In this document: piece after piece, positions 25,158 to 41,300 of the stretch | Position numbering within the stretch: the stretch's first letter is position 1 | How the letters are laid out: every line of letters begins with the position of its first letter | DNA from: Tubulanus polymorphus | Lineage: Eukaryota > Nemertea > Palaeonemertea > Tubulaniformes > Tubulanidae | Direction of reading: 5' to 3' | Assembly: GCF_964204645.1 (NCBI RefSeq) | Contig: NC_134027.1 | Location: forward strand, 8,854,485-8,918,484 | Length of the DNA: 64,000 nucleotides | Notes under the pieces: model-generated | Database searches by the model: none | Seen by the model: the letters and a program-made list of their open reading frames with translations, nothing else | Told to the model about the DNA's origin: nothing | Made by a program: the position numbers and the translations under genes

Positions 25158-26421
25158 ATATGTGAATCTGTGGCACTCACTCAGCAAAGAGATGCTTTCT
25201 ACTGACAATGCGCGTGGCTCATATATCCGAGAACATCCTGGGTAACAACAGTAATCCGATATCATTTTGAAATTCGTTCGTCTGCAACGCGGGACAGGGT
25301 CCATTATTTTATAGGTGGTTGAAAAATCTGATATATACGCAGGAATTAAGAAGCACTGCAGAAAATGTATTTTCTATTTTTTCCTAACAATCTTAATTCT
25401 GCACTAAATCAAAGTTTAACTGCAAGTCTCTTTATCAATCATCTTTTGAAAGTTTTGATATGGTGTGATGTGGTGACAGACATAAGATTTCCTTGTGGAT
25501 GAAAAAAATGTGCAAAAGATTTTGTATATCAATTGTACGTCAAAAGTGGTGCTCATTATTTATTGTTTAAGTGAATGTTATTTTTTTTTATCCTGGGAAT
25601 GAAGCTCATTATTCTATATACAGCAGTTGAATTGTGTTGCAATGAACAAATGAATGTTCATATTTCATTAGATCCAGCATGAAATTGATAAATCTTTCTT
25701 GGCTCTCTGTTGAATGGTATTTGATTTAGATTTGTCAATTTTGTCAACGAGCTGGAACAATTGAAATATTTTACCTGGATGCATGTGGTGCTTGATGAAA
25801 CTCTAATATTACTGGTCAAGGTTAATTGTGTTGATGACTGTGATCAATAAAGAATTCAAACAGAACATTTCAATTTTATTTAAGTTTTTTAGGTTGCATC
25901 TGTGTCTTTACTGATCCTAGAGTTTCTTATGTGCGATCCTCTGCTGCTAAGCATTTACACTGAAATTGGCACCAAAACCACTATACTCAACAAATGACCG
26001 ACGTCGGTTAATAACTTAATAGTTTATTTCGAACAACATAATCATTATCGAACAGGTCCTGTAGTAATTAATCTAAAAGCCTTGGTACACATGGTACCAA
26101 TATTCTTATCTAAATGGGAATACAATCCACTAGTAGAGGATTTATCCAGGTAATCATTTCATGGACAGCTGGAACACTGGTTTAAGCTGCTGTACTACTA
26201 GTGTATAAGGGCTTCATTCCAGATGATTTATAACAGTACATTCAACAGTTAAACTCGAAGTCACCATTTATTTGACAGCCTAGTGTATAAGCAGTTCGCT
26301 CCAGATGATTTATAACACAGTTCACGCAACAAAGTCGCCATCTATAGGACAAGATACCAGAGGCTGATCTGTATCCGATACGATTAATATCACAAAAAAA
26401 TCTTTTGATTCACAAGCAAAG
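25158..26421. other. Convergent 3' intergenic region, VPS9D1 / ISCA2
   Basis: Holds the 3' UTR of VPS9D1, with AATAAA at 25846-25851 as a candidate polyadenylation signal about 690 bp after the stop. The minus-strand 3' UTR of ISCA2 may end near 26024, where TTTATT reads AATAAA on the minus strand. An 82-bp tandem duplication (26198-26352) lies inside. No coding exon is seen. Confidence 0.6.
26198..26352. repeat. 82-bp tandem duplication
   Basis: Two diverged copies start with CTAGTGTATAAG at 26198 and 26280 and share CCAGATGATTTATAACA. They lie just past the ISCA2 stop codon, so they are probably in its 3' UTR. Confidence 0.7.
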
Positions 26422-26901
26422 CTATAACTTCAAAGCAAACGAAACACCACACGAACACGATTTGTCTGCATTAGGATTGGTAACAATTTGAAACGCCGAT
26501 CGAATCAGCTCCGTGTGATAGTCGATCGTTGACCCAGCGATGAACGGCAGCGATTCCTTGTCAACGACGACTTTCGCGCCATCCTTTTCGAAGACGACAT
26601 CTTCGTCGGTGAGGTTTTTATCGAGCTCAAATTTGTATTGAAATCCAGAACAACCACCGCCTTCGACTAAGATTCTCAGAAATGAATTGTCGCTGCTGTC
26701 TTTTTTTAGAGTGGTCACTTTTTTCAGTTGCGCAACGCAATTGTCACTCAAAACCAAACCATTGGAGATATTCTCAGAGCCTGCGTCTGTTGACTCAGTT
26801 CGGTTAATCACTGTTGCCCATAAAGACGAAGGAGGAACTTGTTTCATGTAGCTTTTAGCGATCGAAATTTTACTTCCGCATTTTCGCATGAACGCCGCCA
26901 T
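26422..26901 (-). CDS. ISCA2: Iron-sulfur cluster assembly 2, mitochondrial
   Basis: Intronless frame of 159 aa, close to the length of the human protein. ISCA2 is an A-type Fe-S protein of the mitochondrial matrix. With ISCA1 and IBA57 it makes 4Fe-4S clusters for lipoyl synthase, aconitase and complex I. The first 45 residues are basic and Ser-rich, as for a presequence. The A-type fold follows, with all three cluster cysteines: Cys84 in EGGGCSGFQY and Cys149/Cys151 in SCSCGVSF. The whole conserved domain is in one exon, whereas I recall the vertebrate gene as split. The divergent partner NDUFB9, 153 bp away, argues that this is the native locus and not a retrocopy. The start ATG overlaps a YY1-type motif. 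Confidence 0.95.
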   Translation of the reverse strand: MAAFMRKCGSKISIAKSYMKQVPPSSLWATVINRTESTDAGSENISNGLVLSDNCVAQLKKVTTLKKDSSDNSFLRILVEGGGCSGFQYKFELDKNLTDEDVVFEKDGAKVVVDKESLPFIAGSTIDYHTELIRSAFQIVTNPNADKSCSCGVSFALKL

Positions 26902-26904
26902 CTT
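26894..26904 (-). promoter_or_regulatory. YY1-type motif overlapping the ISCA2 start codon
   Basis: On the minus strand AAGATGGCGGC matches the YY1 consensus exactly and contains the ATG of ISCA2. YY1 sites overlapping start codons are a known arrangement in TATA-less housekeeping promoters of animals. Confidence 0.5.
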
Positions 26905-27054
26905 TTCTTTGCCTTCCCGGATTCTGACCGGAATGTGCTGCCACCTTGAGTCCGAGTCCGTGATTTACTCCGCTCTCGAGCGAAGAACCTGAACCCGGAA
27001 ATAGATATTTTTGGGAAAACTTTTTTTCGAAAATATCGATATTTTTCCGATAAA
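26902..27054. promoter_or_regulatory. Bidirectional promoter of ISCA2 and NDUFB9
   Basis: Only 153 bp separate the two divergent start codons. There is no TATA box in a convincing position. Both products are mitochondrial, so shared regulation is plausible. The two 5' UTRs must lie within this interval unless upstream non-coding exons exist. Confidence 0.7.
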
Positions 27055-29133
27055 ATGTCATATCTCCAGACGCAATTCCTTTCTCACGCCCAAAAGGTGA
27101 TGAGGCTGTACAAAAAAGCGGCCAGACAAACCCAATCTTACTATTCTGAAAGGTAAGGTGTCAGTTGATTCAGATTACGAGACTCCTGTCCTGCCTGCCT
27201 TATCATTCAATTCAATTCAAATCTTTATTCAGCATAAACAAGTGCACTGTTAGTGACTGACATCAACATCTGATAAACAAGCTCTGCGAAATAGACATAA
27301 TATGATGAATCAGGGCCGGGGTCACCATCATCATTTACTATCTACTCTACATCGACCGATCATTATGCAGCTTGCCTTCTTGTAGCCATCCTGGTTATTC
27401 TTCACCCAGTCCTGGCAGTGGCTGTCTCCACAGTGGCTGTCTCTCTCTTCGTTGCTCTACGATCCTGTGTAACCACCCACCCAGACACGTTCATTCAAAT
27501 TCGCGTGACTTTTGCCGACACAACTACTGTCGGCATTTTTGCCTGTGTTCAAACTGCGATATCTCGCAAATAAACAACCGATATTGATAAATAAACTATC
27601 TACACTAACCTTATGATGTCTTACGTTTGTTCATTATATCATTTTGACGATAAATCTGATTTTAGTACGATTAAATTTAAGATACAAAAATGATGCGCTG
27701 ATTAGCGATGAGACACGCATCGCTCAAGTGTCTTGTTGCTAACGAACTACAGTGTTACAATGCCTAGTTTCAAAGTGAAAAAATAGTGTCATTTTTGCTA
27801 TTTCTGTATTTATATCGCATCAAGCACGGAGTATGATGAAGGAACCTCCGAATGAACATAATAATAAGAAAACTGAATATGTGAGGTTTGTAATGATAGT
27901 TTATTTTTCACAATCGATTTGGTGAAACTGGATTTCTGGTGGTTTCAAGTCACAGTGATTTAAGAGTATTGAGAAAATGTCGTTCGTGTCTTAGTGTCTG
28001 TGGTACATCAGACACTAAGGTTCTTGGTGAAGGTTATTCATGACATTTGATAGTTTAGTGGCTTAGCTTTAGGACAGTTTCAGTAGTGCATACATAGGGG
28101 TCATGAGTAAGAAAAGGACCAACCGCACTGATGGGCAGCTGAACTAAAACAATCTATAACACTGTATTGAACTTTTCTCGAGTAGAATGTGGCACTTATT
28201 TCTTTTGATAGAAATCGATTTCGTTACCACGCCGTACTATTGAGGGCAAGATTCGATGAAAATAGAAACGCTGATCCGAACGAAGCCGTTCGATTGTTAC
28301 ATGCCGGAGAAAAGGAATTATGGGATAAACAACATCCACAGCCATTGAAATGTAAGCCTTGCTTTTAAAGGGATCTGCTACAAGCTCTCTTCATCTTGAA
28401 ATCAGTTCAAAATTATTTGCTGTTCATTAGGATTGTGTTCAATTCTTGCTTATGCAGCTAGTATCCTTCGTGTTTGTTGTTAATGACATTTGATAGTTTT
28501 GTTTATATATTTTTTAGTTCCAAATTCACCTGGTGGGGTCGCATTTGGTCGAGAAGCCTATACGCCTGATTCCGTAAGTATTTGAGATTTGGTAATCTGT
28601 TAGCACGCTTAATGAACATTATTTTCTTTTCAACATATAAAGAAAGAACGAAAGAAGTTTTGAAACTGGGTTTCAAATGGAGAGGTTTTATAACAAATAA
28701 ATACCGGTATATTGATGTTTCCAAAATTCACATGCCAGTACAATATACTCTCAGATCTGATCAACTCAGGTAGCCTAACTGTTTAACTCGGATGTTTGTT
28801 GAAATATTTGTGGGACACAATGAATTGTATAACATCCGGCTTGAAGATATCAGTCAATTCATCAAATTTTGATGGTCGCAAAAGGACTTGAGCAAAGTGT
28901 ACTGGATATCATTATTTGAGAACAAGAAAACGTGAGGTTACGCGCACTAAACCTTTTCTAAAGACAAGCACTGATATTTTCTTGTAATTATCACTTTGCA
29001 GATGCTTGATGCCTGGCATCCCCTCGAGAAGGCTCAATATCCCGAATATTTCGCCAGACGAGACCAAAGAAAGAAGGAATACATCGAGCGTTGGGAAAAG
29101 AAATACGGAAAAGTCGAACCAGCTAGTCATTGA
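27055..29133 (+). CDS. NDUFB9: NADH dehydrogenase 1 beta subcomplex subunit 9 (B22)
   Basis: Four phase-consistent exons (27055-27152, 28212-28351, 28518-28573, 29002-29133) encode 141 aa. NDUFB9 is an accessory LYR-family subunit in the membrane arm of respiratory complex I. It binds the acyl carrier protein through its LYR helix. Seen here are the LYR-type motif ([11 protein letters not shown], about residues 14-24), the second helix with [15 protein letters not shown], the WDKQHPQP turn, FPNSPGG, and the C-terminal [18 protein letters not shown]. The C-terminus stops soon after, so it lacks the Pro-rich tail of the mammalian 179-aa protein. The 1.06-kb first intron holds low-complexity DNA only. 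It is divergent from ISCA2. Confidence 0.94.
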
Positions 29134-29338
29134 TCAGACGAAGGCTGTTAGTTTTAGTTAGGAAAGTGTTATTTTAGTCTGCTTGATCGATTGTAAATCT
29201 ACGCCGGTAGACCGTAAAGAAACTTACTGACTAACATACACATATTTATGTTTTTGATAAAAATTTGCGTGAAAGTTGTTCAGTGGTTTGATGACAATTT
29301 TGATGTCGCATCGATTATTTAGAATTGAATTAAACTGA

Positions 29339-29344
29339 ATAAAA
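29339..29344 (+). terminator. Polyadenylation signal of NDUFB9
   Basis: AATAAA lies 205 bp after the stop codon and is the first canonical signal downstream. Confidence 0.55.
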
Positions 29345-29945
29345 TATCTGTTATTAGAATTGAGGTGTTTTTAATATTTTAGTGCAGAAATGCGAACAAC
29401 TCATTTACGATAGATCTCATGAAACATCAGAGCTGCCAACTGTTCCTGATTTTCGGTATTTGTTACTATAATTTTATAATGAGAAATAATGATTTTATTT
29501 GTTTGATGCGTATGGAAATATAAAAGATGTTTACTGTTGATATCATTCCGACGATGAATTTGAACATTTTCTTTCATATTTCAATGAAATGTTACTGAAA
29601 AGAATTCCATTTGTTACTGATAGCTCTTTTCTGAAGTTGGTAGCCCTGAAACGGCATGGATCTTAAATGACATCCGGAATCTCAAGTTAATTCCTCAAAT
29701 GTGGATTGCGCGAGGTCTTACCTTCCACTCTTGTCATTTTGCCTTGTTCTAATTGCGGAAAATATCAATAAAAACCATACCACGCATTCCTCTAAAATCA
29801 ACAATCCATACAACCAAGGAGTCTATGATTTTCAATCTATTTTATTTCACATTATTTGTTTAAAATGCATGCATTTGATTTAGCTGCTAATTTTGTAGTT
29901 CATTAAGTAGACATAATTTTTGGCCATTCATAGTACTTGTAGTGT
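29345..29945. other. Convergent intergenic region NDUFB9 / SNX16-like
   Basis: AT-rich 3' DNA of two convergent genes. No exon or RNA gene is seen. Confidence 0.6.
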
Positions 29946-32900
29946 CTAATGTTTAAATGTTGGTGCAGTCGGTTGATCGCGACTTCCCGTTCGTGGTTTC
30001 TGATCGTATAATTCGTTATAAATCCATTTTGGCCAATTACGAATTGGAACACGTTCAATACGTTGTTTATCAAGCAGTGCCTGCAAATGTGTACATTTCA
30101 GTTTTCTTAATGACTGGTTTTTTAGACCAAAATTACCTGTTCGACTACTTTACCTGAGCGCTAGTGACTAGTCCTGCTGGCATTCCTTTTTGGCTGAGTT
30201 TTATTCCGATCACTAGTGAATTGAAGTAATGCTTGAAAGATGTTCAAATAAGATAATTATTGAAGCTGTTGAAAGATTCTTGACAAGTGTTACACATCGA
30301 TAGGAAAGAATGTATGTATAATCATGGAGTACCTCTTCAAGATAGACAGTGTATTCCTTGTATTTTGCATTCTCTTGCTCCAAGTCTTCGAGTTTCTTAG
30401 TTTTATTCATCACATCAACCTGACATCTAAAATACGAGATTTCGTAGCATTCTTATAAATAGCAGTAACGCGTACAAAATTGAAGTTAAAAGTAGGTTAA
30501 ACAATACGATTTCAGCTGGAAATTTACCTCAGACTCAGGTGGCTCAAGTCAATACGACATTTTCTCAAATCGGCATCGAGTGTTGTATTTTTATGATCTT
30601 TTCCGGCCAGTTCAGATTTGATTTCAACCAGTTCATGCTCCATAGACTATAAAACATATTGTGCAATATTTTGGTTACTAGGTGATCTTATTTTAAATTC
30701 GTAATGTATTTGTTGGCATGTTTCGAACCTCTAGAGTTGCTCTGTTGTATCGCCTCATCATAACGTCTAAATAGTCAATATCCTGGAAATGGAATTTACA
30801 TGTATATTCAGTTTGCAGGTTATGGAAACTCTTGGAGGGATATTAAACATTGTCTGGTGACCTACCTCTTTAAGTTTACGAAGTTGTCCTGGTTTCATTT
30901 CGGTCGTTGTAACTTCAAAACTCGGCCCACGAATGTTGACGTTGACATTCGGAAATTCACACGTTTTCAGCTGTGTATCAATCTGATGGCGAATATCTGC
31001 CAATAATCCGTCATATTCCTTCATCTATGAAAAATAGCAATGAGTGAAATTAGCTTTCTTCTATCATTGTGACTTCTATAAAAAAGAAAATCTGCTAAAT
31101 ACGATTTAGAATGAACGAACTAAGTATTCTTGAATGTGACTTTCTATCGGAAGAATCTTTAGTTGGTGCCTAATCCTGAGTTTGACTAGCAGTAAAATCT
31201 CAAATATATTTATTTCTCAAAATCATAAATCACAAACTTTTTTCATGATACTTTCCTATACTTTGTACAGCAAAAGAAGTAAAGAATAATTCATCAATGG
31301 GGCATACCTTACTCTCAATCTCTGCTTTTCGAATATCCTGTTCCTGGTTTCTCATTTGTTTTACAATCTGTTTTTCATCCTCCCACTGTTTTTTACTTTG
31401 CTCCATCTCAGTGATCGCTTGTCTGTATTTCTGCTCCATTTCAGTGGCTTTTTCTTCCAAACCCTTCAATAAGAGAGTATAGATGAAGCGACCACTCTTG
31501 TGAAGTACATAAATTATAATTAATCTGACTCTGATTTAACTATCATCCTAAGCCAAGCAATGCATCTGCAGTAAAATATTGAAGCAAATAACATCTGAGA
31601 ATTTCATTGTTAAGTATATAAAATGGCAGGAGAAGCAAAGCTAGGTTATATGATACGTTTTTTACAATCGACTACATCACAAATTTGAAGACCGGTAAAA
31701 TTCAAAGCAAGCCAAATGGGCAGTAGATGTTCAACCTAAACTGAGATGAATCGATCAACGATATTTAAGTTTTATGTAAAGAGTAAACAGTATACAATTG
31801 CAAGGAACTTTTTTTATTGATATTCTTACCCAATTACGCAATCATTGTGGTGGAAGCAGTCGCAGGCTAGTAGGTAGGTTCAATTGAACGATACCTTAAT
31901 TTTCTCCTCATATTGTTTAATGATTTGTGACTGTGACTCCTGCATACTGATGCTCGATTGATGGTGATGGTCGGCTCCTATTTGTAACTGTGATATCTCG
32001 TACTGGAGACTGGCTATTTCAGACTCTTTATTATATACCATACACTGTAATGATCGGATCTTCTCTTCTTGGTCGATATTAGTCATCTGTAACAAAATGC
32101 AGCAAATTTGAAAAGATGACAGATAGTCTGGAAGTCAGAATACATGCATTTGGTTGCTTGAGCTTACAATACAAGTTTGTAGGTCATCATATGGACCGGG
32201 TGGATTGTCAATACGAAAGAATTTCTTTACTGCTTGACTTTTACACACTTCCCTGTGCGCGAGGATGTTTTGCATGAATTTTTCAAGGCCACACTCACGC
32301 TGCTTCAGAAAATCTAGAATTCAACAAAGATTTGATAAAGAAATTCAAACTTATTTTTTCGTCAAACACATAACAACCCTATTATTTAAGTGGGACGGTT
32401 GATATCAGTGCAATTGATAAGCAAACAAGAAATAAACAATTTTTCATGATGGCCATAAGTCAAGATAAAACGCTGACTTGTTTTCAAAACCACAAAAAAG
32501 GCCTAAAATCAAAGATAACAAACAGATTTATACAAACCTTGGCTGAAGTTATTCCTCCAGTACCTTTTTGGTGGTATGTGAAGTTGGAATAAAGGAAAAA
32601 GTTTACGCAACTACAAAATAAGTAAAATGTCAGATTATTTTATTATCAATTTATATTTAAAGTATATATGTAGAAAAATAGCATATCTGAATCTGTAGCC
32701 TAAATTAAGTTATCATTTATCTCTGATAATTGTGTTTTGTCACATTTTGTCTGAAATGACCCTAAGACAGTACGCCGGTAATCTCCTTACCCTTTTATTC
32801 AAATAAACAAAGTCTGCATATCTCCGTCGTATGACATACTTTCTAGCTTTCGAAGTCACTAAAGATATCTTATATAACTAGATAATAAATAAGCAGAGAA

Positions 32901-33230
32901 ATTAACGAACATTTTTTACCAGGTTCACAAGACCAAATAATATGAAAAACTATAGAAAATATGAAGTTTGATATCGCTTAGTCAAGTATTAATCAATACG
33001 TGAAAACTAACTGTGAATTTCTTTCTCGATTGAAGTATTTCTCTATCGATGATCTGCGATGAAAATATATCTTCGTCCTCGTAGACAAATTGTGAATCGT
33101 TACTGAAAACAGATTCTCGTCCCGAACTAAGGAATCCTAAATCATCTCCGGTCATCGCATCACTGGCAACAGATCCCAGCATCGGTGTCGATGTAAGTAA
33201 TGGAGAGCGTCCTAATGCATCGCCAGACAT
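29946..33230 (-). CDS. SNX16-like PX-domain sorting nexin with long coiled-coil tail
   Basis: Twelve minus-strand exons close exactly to 482 aa: 33230-33008, 32949-32920, 32858-32791, 32610-32538, 32313-32168, 32086-31895, 31463-31308, 31024-30866, 30782-30729, 30646-30528, 30426-30333, 30080-29946. After a Ser/Thr-rich N-terminus comes a PX domain (about 70-175), with VIRRRYADFVYLNKR for phosphoinositide binding, LHIPPKRYW, and the SNX16-like end FFRIDNPPGPYDDLQ. PX domains bind PI3P on endosomes. The rest (about 180-440) is mostly charged coiled coil, ending in an unrecognised segment (RVPIRNWPKWIYNELYDQ). Human SNX16 has only a short coiled coil. The exon 1 donor is weak (A|GTTTTC); a better-looking GTTAGT four bases earlier breaks the frame. 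The start is the first ATG after an in-frame stop. Confidence 0.75.
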
Positions 33231-33966
33231 TTCTACAGAATCCTTACCCTCAACCAAAAAAGACGGAAATACCCTTCAAAAAATTGGTGAAGCTGTAATT
33301 GAAAGTAACAGATTAAAAGTTTTTTCAATCAATTCATTATTTATTCCAGACATAAATTGCAATAATGGGTAGATGTGACAATGAATTCATAATATTGCAA
33401 TATAAAAAAGTAAGGCTTGTATGAACTGAAACCCAGTCCCAGGAAAATTAATGTAAAAATGCTTACTTTTACCAGTCTAGATGGCTAGCAGGTATATAGA
33501 CTAAATCTCTCGTTAACGTCTCGAACAATTTTTCACAAATTTTTGTTCCATTCTTTTATTCAAAGACAACGATTATCGTATATGATCATTTTAACGTTCG
33601 ATCTTTGAAAAAGAAGGTTCAAGCTGGCTTTTACGAACTGTCAAAGTACGGACGGTAAACAATGTCACATGACTGACATGTGATAGTAATCGCGGAACAA
33701 TACGTAACAATACCTTTTAAGATAATTGTCACATCGGGTGATATGAATTTATATTAACAAAATAGGCCTAATTAAGTAAATTAAAGAGTGCCACTTTGCT
33801 TTGATCTTGTAATCGTTTTGAAAATTGCTGAAAATTTAAAAAAAAAGAATGTTCCGCTGTGGAAACAGGAAATATATTACACTACGCGGCCGTGACGTCA
33901 CCCGATCGATTATTTACTGAAAATCTCTCTGAATTTCTAGATTTTCTGCGCGTCAAAACGCCGAAA
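33231..33966. promoter_or_regulatory. Divergent promoter region, SNX16-like / RAB2
   Basis: A 736-bp interval between the two divergent start codons. It contains a perfect CRE at 33893-33900, close to RAB2. A possible splice acceptor on the minus strand near 33290 suggests that the SNX16-like gene has a 5' non-coding exon here. No TATA box is obvious. Confidence 0.6.
33893..33900. promoter_or_regulatory. CREB/ATF site (TGACGTCA)
   Basis: A perfect palindromic cAMP-response element 67 bp upstream of the RAB2 start codon, preceded by the CpG-rich word CGCGGCCG. Position and perfection make CREB/ATF regulation plausible. Confidence 0.5.
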
Positions 33967-37906
<3,940 letters not shown>

Positions 37907-38376
37907 AACAACAACAACTATCTATTACCACTACTTCTACTACATTACTAATTTATAAAAAGCGTCCATATTTCGGTAGCCACACCACGACGACAAGCGG
38001 CGTTTTAAACGAAATTGGAGGAATTTCTAAAAAAAAACAAACTGACAATATTCGGACAAATTTCTTCTATCAGGATATACATATTTGACATATATATGTA
38101 GATATATATATATAAAAAGGAGAGATCGTATATTGTTTCATGTGTTGTTGTTTTAATGTGTGTAAAAGCTGTGGCTCGACGCCGGTGGACCGTTGGTCAA
38201 TCTGAAGAAGAGATTTGTCTACGAATAACTCTACTATTATATTACAATTATTAATACTAAACACCATTCCTCGAATGGCCTTTCATTATTTATCAATGAG
38301 CGTTGATATGATATATAGATATATATGTATACATGTGTATATCTATATATATATACATATATACATAATATGAATG

Positions 38377-38382
38377 AATAAA
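38377..38382 (+). terminator. Polyadenylation signal of RAB2
   Basis: AATAAA follows an AT-dinucleotide-rich 3' UTR, about 470 bp after the stop codon. Further sites downstream could give longer 3' UTRs. Confidence 0.45.
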
Positions 38383-41300
38383 AAGCAACAAAAAGGAACT
38401 TTAAAAAAATTCTAGTTTTCAGTACATTCGTTGTTTTAGATGGTTCTACAAACTGCTATGTGGGTTGAAGGTAATGATCTGGTTGGATTTCTGAAAAGTT
38501 TGCGCAATTTTGGTTTCGTTAAAAAAAAAACTACCAGTACACTGGTTCAAGCGATGATATTCACTTCAAACGCCCACCTGTTTGACCTTATACTAGTGAT
38601 TGTAAATATGTAAACTGTCCACACTGCATGCAATTTGCGCGTCGAGGTCAGTGCTGATTTCATGAAATGAAGCGTTCTTCGATTTCATTCATTATGTGCA
38701 ATTCAAATTCTCAAGTATTGTTACATTGAACACAAGGAGGAACGGGACTGATTGAATCGATTGAAAAGTTGAGATCATTTCATGGAATTCGGACTGCCGT
38801 AGTAGAGATGCAATATTTCTCTCGCTTGTACATTATTATACATGTAGTATCGTTTATTGAATGTGAATCTAAACAGTTTATTGAATGTGAATCTGAATCG
38901 AAATATATTCGATTAATGAAAAGAAACAAAACAGGCTTGATTTTATGATGTATTCTGAATTAATGTAGCACATTGTACTGGAAATATTATATCAAATGAT
39001 TTATTCTTATAGATATATTAAGCTCTATGTTTCTGTCGTAGTATTACTTGGCTTGCTAATTTAGTAATGGCAGCTTTTCCATGCATTCCAGCACTAACTG
39101 TTCATGTGGATCCCTTTCTGTTCATGCGGATCCCTTTAGAGCTATTAATGCAAAGATAAATATCGAAATGCTGTAATATAAAAAACGATTTTTAGTCCTG
39201 ATTTGAATGTAAAACTACTTGAAAAGCCTTGTATTTGGTACTAAAAAAAGATTTACTAATGATCAAACGCTCATTCTTTTGCAGTTCAGTTGTAGGCCAA
39301 TGCTACTAGATGTCATAAGACCCATTGGAAATATAACTTAGACCGAGTTAGTTTCATTATCAAAGATTGTGTATTATGTCCTAGATGCTCACTGCATTTT
39401 ATGGATAGTTTTCGTTTAGAAGAAAAATGTTGTAATATATGTAAGATAATTAACATTTATGTCTAGATGATTGTATTTGTAAGAACTGCTGTCACATACT
39501 CAATGCTTCTTTTTACGGACCTAGTTTCCATATCGATTACTGGTTGATAGTTGAAACCTTTGCTAGATGCCTCTTCTCTCAGCTTTCTCTAATTAAAAAA
39601 TGGCCCTATATTTTAATTTTATTAGGTCGGGTTTGAATACATGGCTCTGATGTGGTCCGTAGTCTAGACCCTAGAATTACTAGGGAAAGTAGGGGCCAAG
39701 TAGAATCCTGTTCTTGCTGCTAATCAGTGCATTTTTGAAAAATTCTGATAAATAATTCACTGAAATGAAACGAAAGGGATATCAATGTTGCAAGATCGCG
39801 CATGCTTAAATGTTGTGCGTTGCATGAATCTATTTTGCATCATCGTGCAATACTACCTTTTATCACCAAGCCAAAAATACCTTAAAAAATAAGCAGCGGG
39901 TCAAATTTAATGTATGAGAGATCTAACTGACAAATTTAAATGGGAAATTTTGAAATTAGAAAAGTTTCTGCTGCTATGAGGTTTTTCAATGCTACCAATG
40001 AAGCATACAGCTCAAATACTGACATGATTATCTATATTAAACTATACTATATATATAAATATCATTTGTGTGTTCCCATATATAAGTAAAAACTTGTTCT
40101 CCAGTATTTTATTTTTGTCTAACTGTGTACCATTATTTTTTGGGGAAACTACAGAACTTGCAGTTTTCAGTAATGAAAAAAATGAACAAAATCCACTGCT
40201 TGCTGTTTTCTCCTCCTTGATAATGGTGATCTTTAACACAATCACAACTCATCTAGTCAAGCCCGATGAAAGTGGATTATCGAACATAATGAATCCTTCT
40301 TCCTCCATCAATGAATTCAACGAGAGATGCAGTACAGAAATTACTTCAGTGTTTTAAGATTTAGGATTTATAAATTGAACTGAAACCCGGATTATGAATT
40401 TTATGCAATTGTAGTTAAAATTGTACATTAGCCATTATATGGGATCCTTATTAATTAAATGATTAAACAATTATTGGTAATAAAACACTGCCGGGTATGA
40501 AGATTTCTTTAAATTGTGACAGCTTTCATCACTAAAATTCCTTTCATTTGCTGACCGATGCGCTACAAGATTAGTTTCTGAATACGAATAAACTTGGATT
40601 TTTAGGCAACAAGGTGCCGCGTCGTGTAATGCGTGGTGGTTGTACTGTTTCTTAAATGATATTAAAAACGCGATATTTATGAGGAAAAAAATTGTTTCTT
40701 TATTTTTGGAGTTTGGTTCTTCAACAAGTGTGGTTGGTGGTGGGCACCGGGTCGGTGTCTCGATTAAAAAGTTAATAAATCATGGACTAATTTATTAGGA
40801 GGCTGGTGATGCGAGAACAAAAAATCCGGGTTTAAAATTGTGAAAAAATATTAAAATGTATATTGAAGCCACAGCGTCGTCACGCAATAAATTCTTTGAA
40901 TTATTTCAAATGTTTTTCTTCACGAATTATTGTCATCCAAATTACGCTACATCCGGGGTTTTTTCATTCTTCGATCGCGACCTGCCATTCAACTAGATCG
41001 AGATGCCGTTTTAGTACGAGCCACCTGATTGGTTGATCGATATCCGAAATGTTTTCAAATATCGAACTTTTATCCTCCAAAAATTGATTAAATGGCTCAA
41101 TTTTTGCAATATATCGAAACTTTTAGACATTTTCCACTGACCGGTGGGATTAAAACCACTAATACGTTTGAAACGGGGTGGATTTTTTGCTTTAAACGCG
41201 TTAAAATGGGACCGAAATCTAACGAATCAGAGAGCTCCTTATAAACGGCTAGTCGGCTTTATACACGATGCATGATGAGAGTTTAGTAGAGCCGTTCAAA

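Noticed and set aside
26870-27061. 63-codon minus-strand frame over the ISCA2/NDUFB9 promoter
   Set aside because: It overlaps both start regions in another frame and has no recognisable content.
27205-27260. Possible 3' end of a minus-strand retroposon (ATTGAA-type simple repeat next to AATAAAG)
   Set aside because: Too short to assign; no reverse transcriptase or tRNA-like promoter boxes are visible nearby.
40070-40357. 95-codon frame between RAB2 and CHD
   Set aside because: Hydrophobic AT-rich frame without motifs; its antisense strand is also open, which points to composition and not selection.
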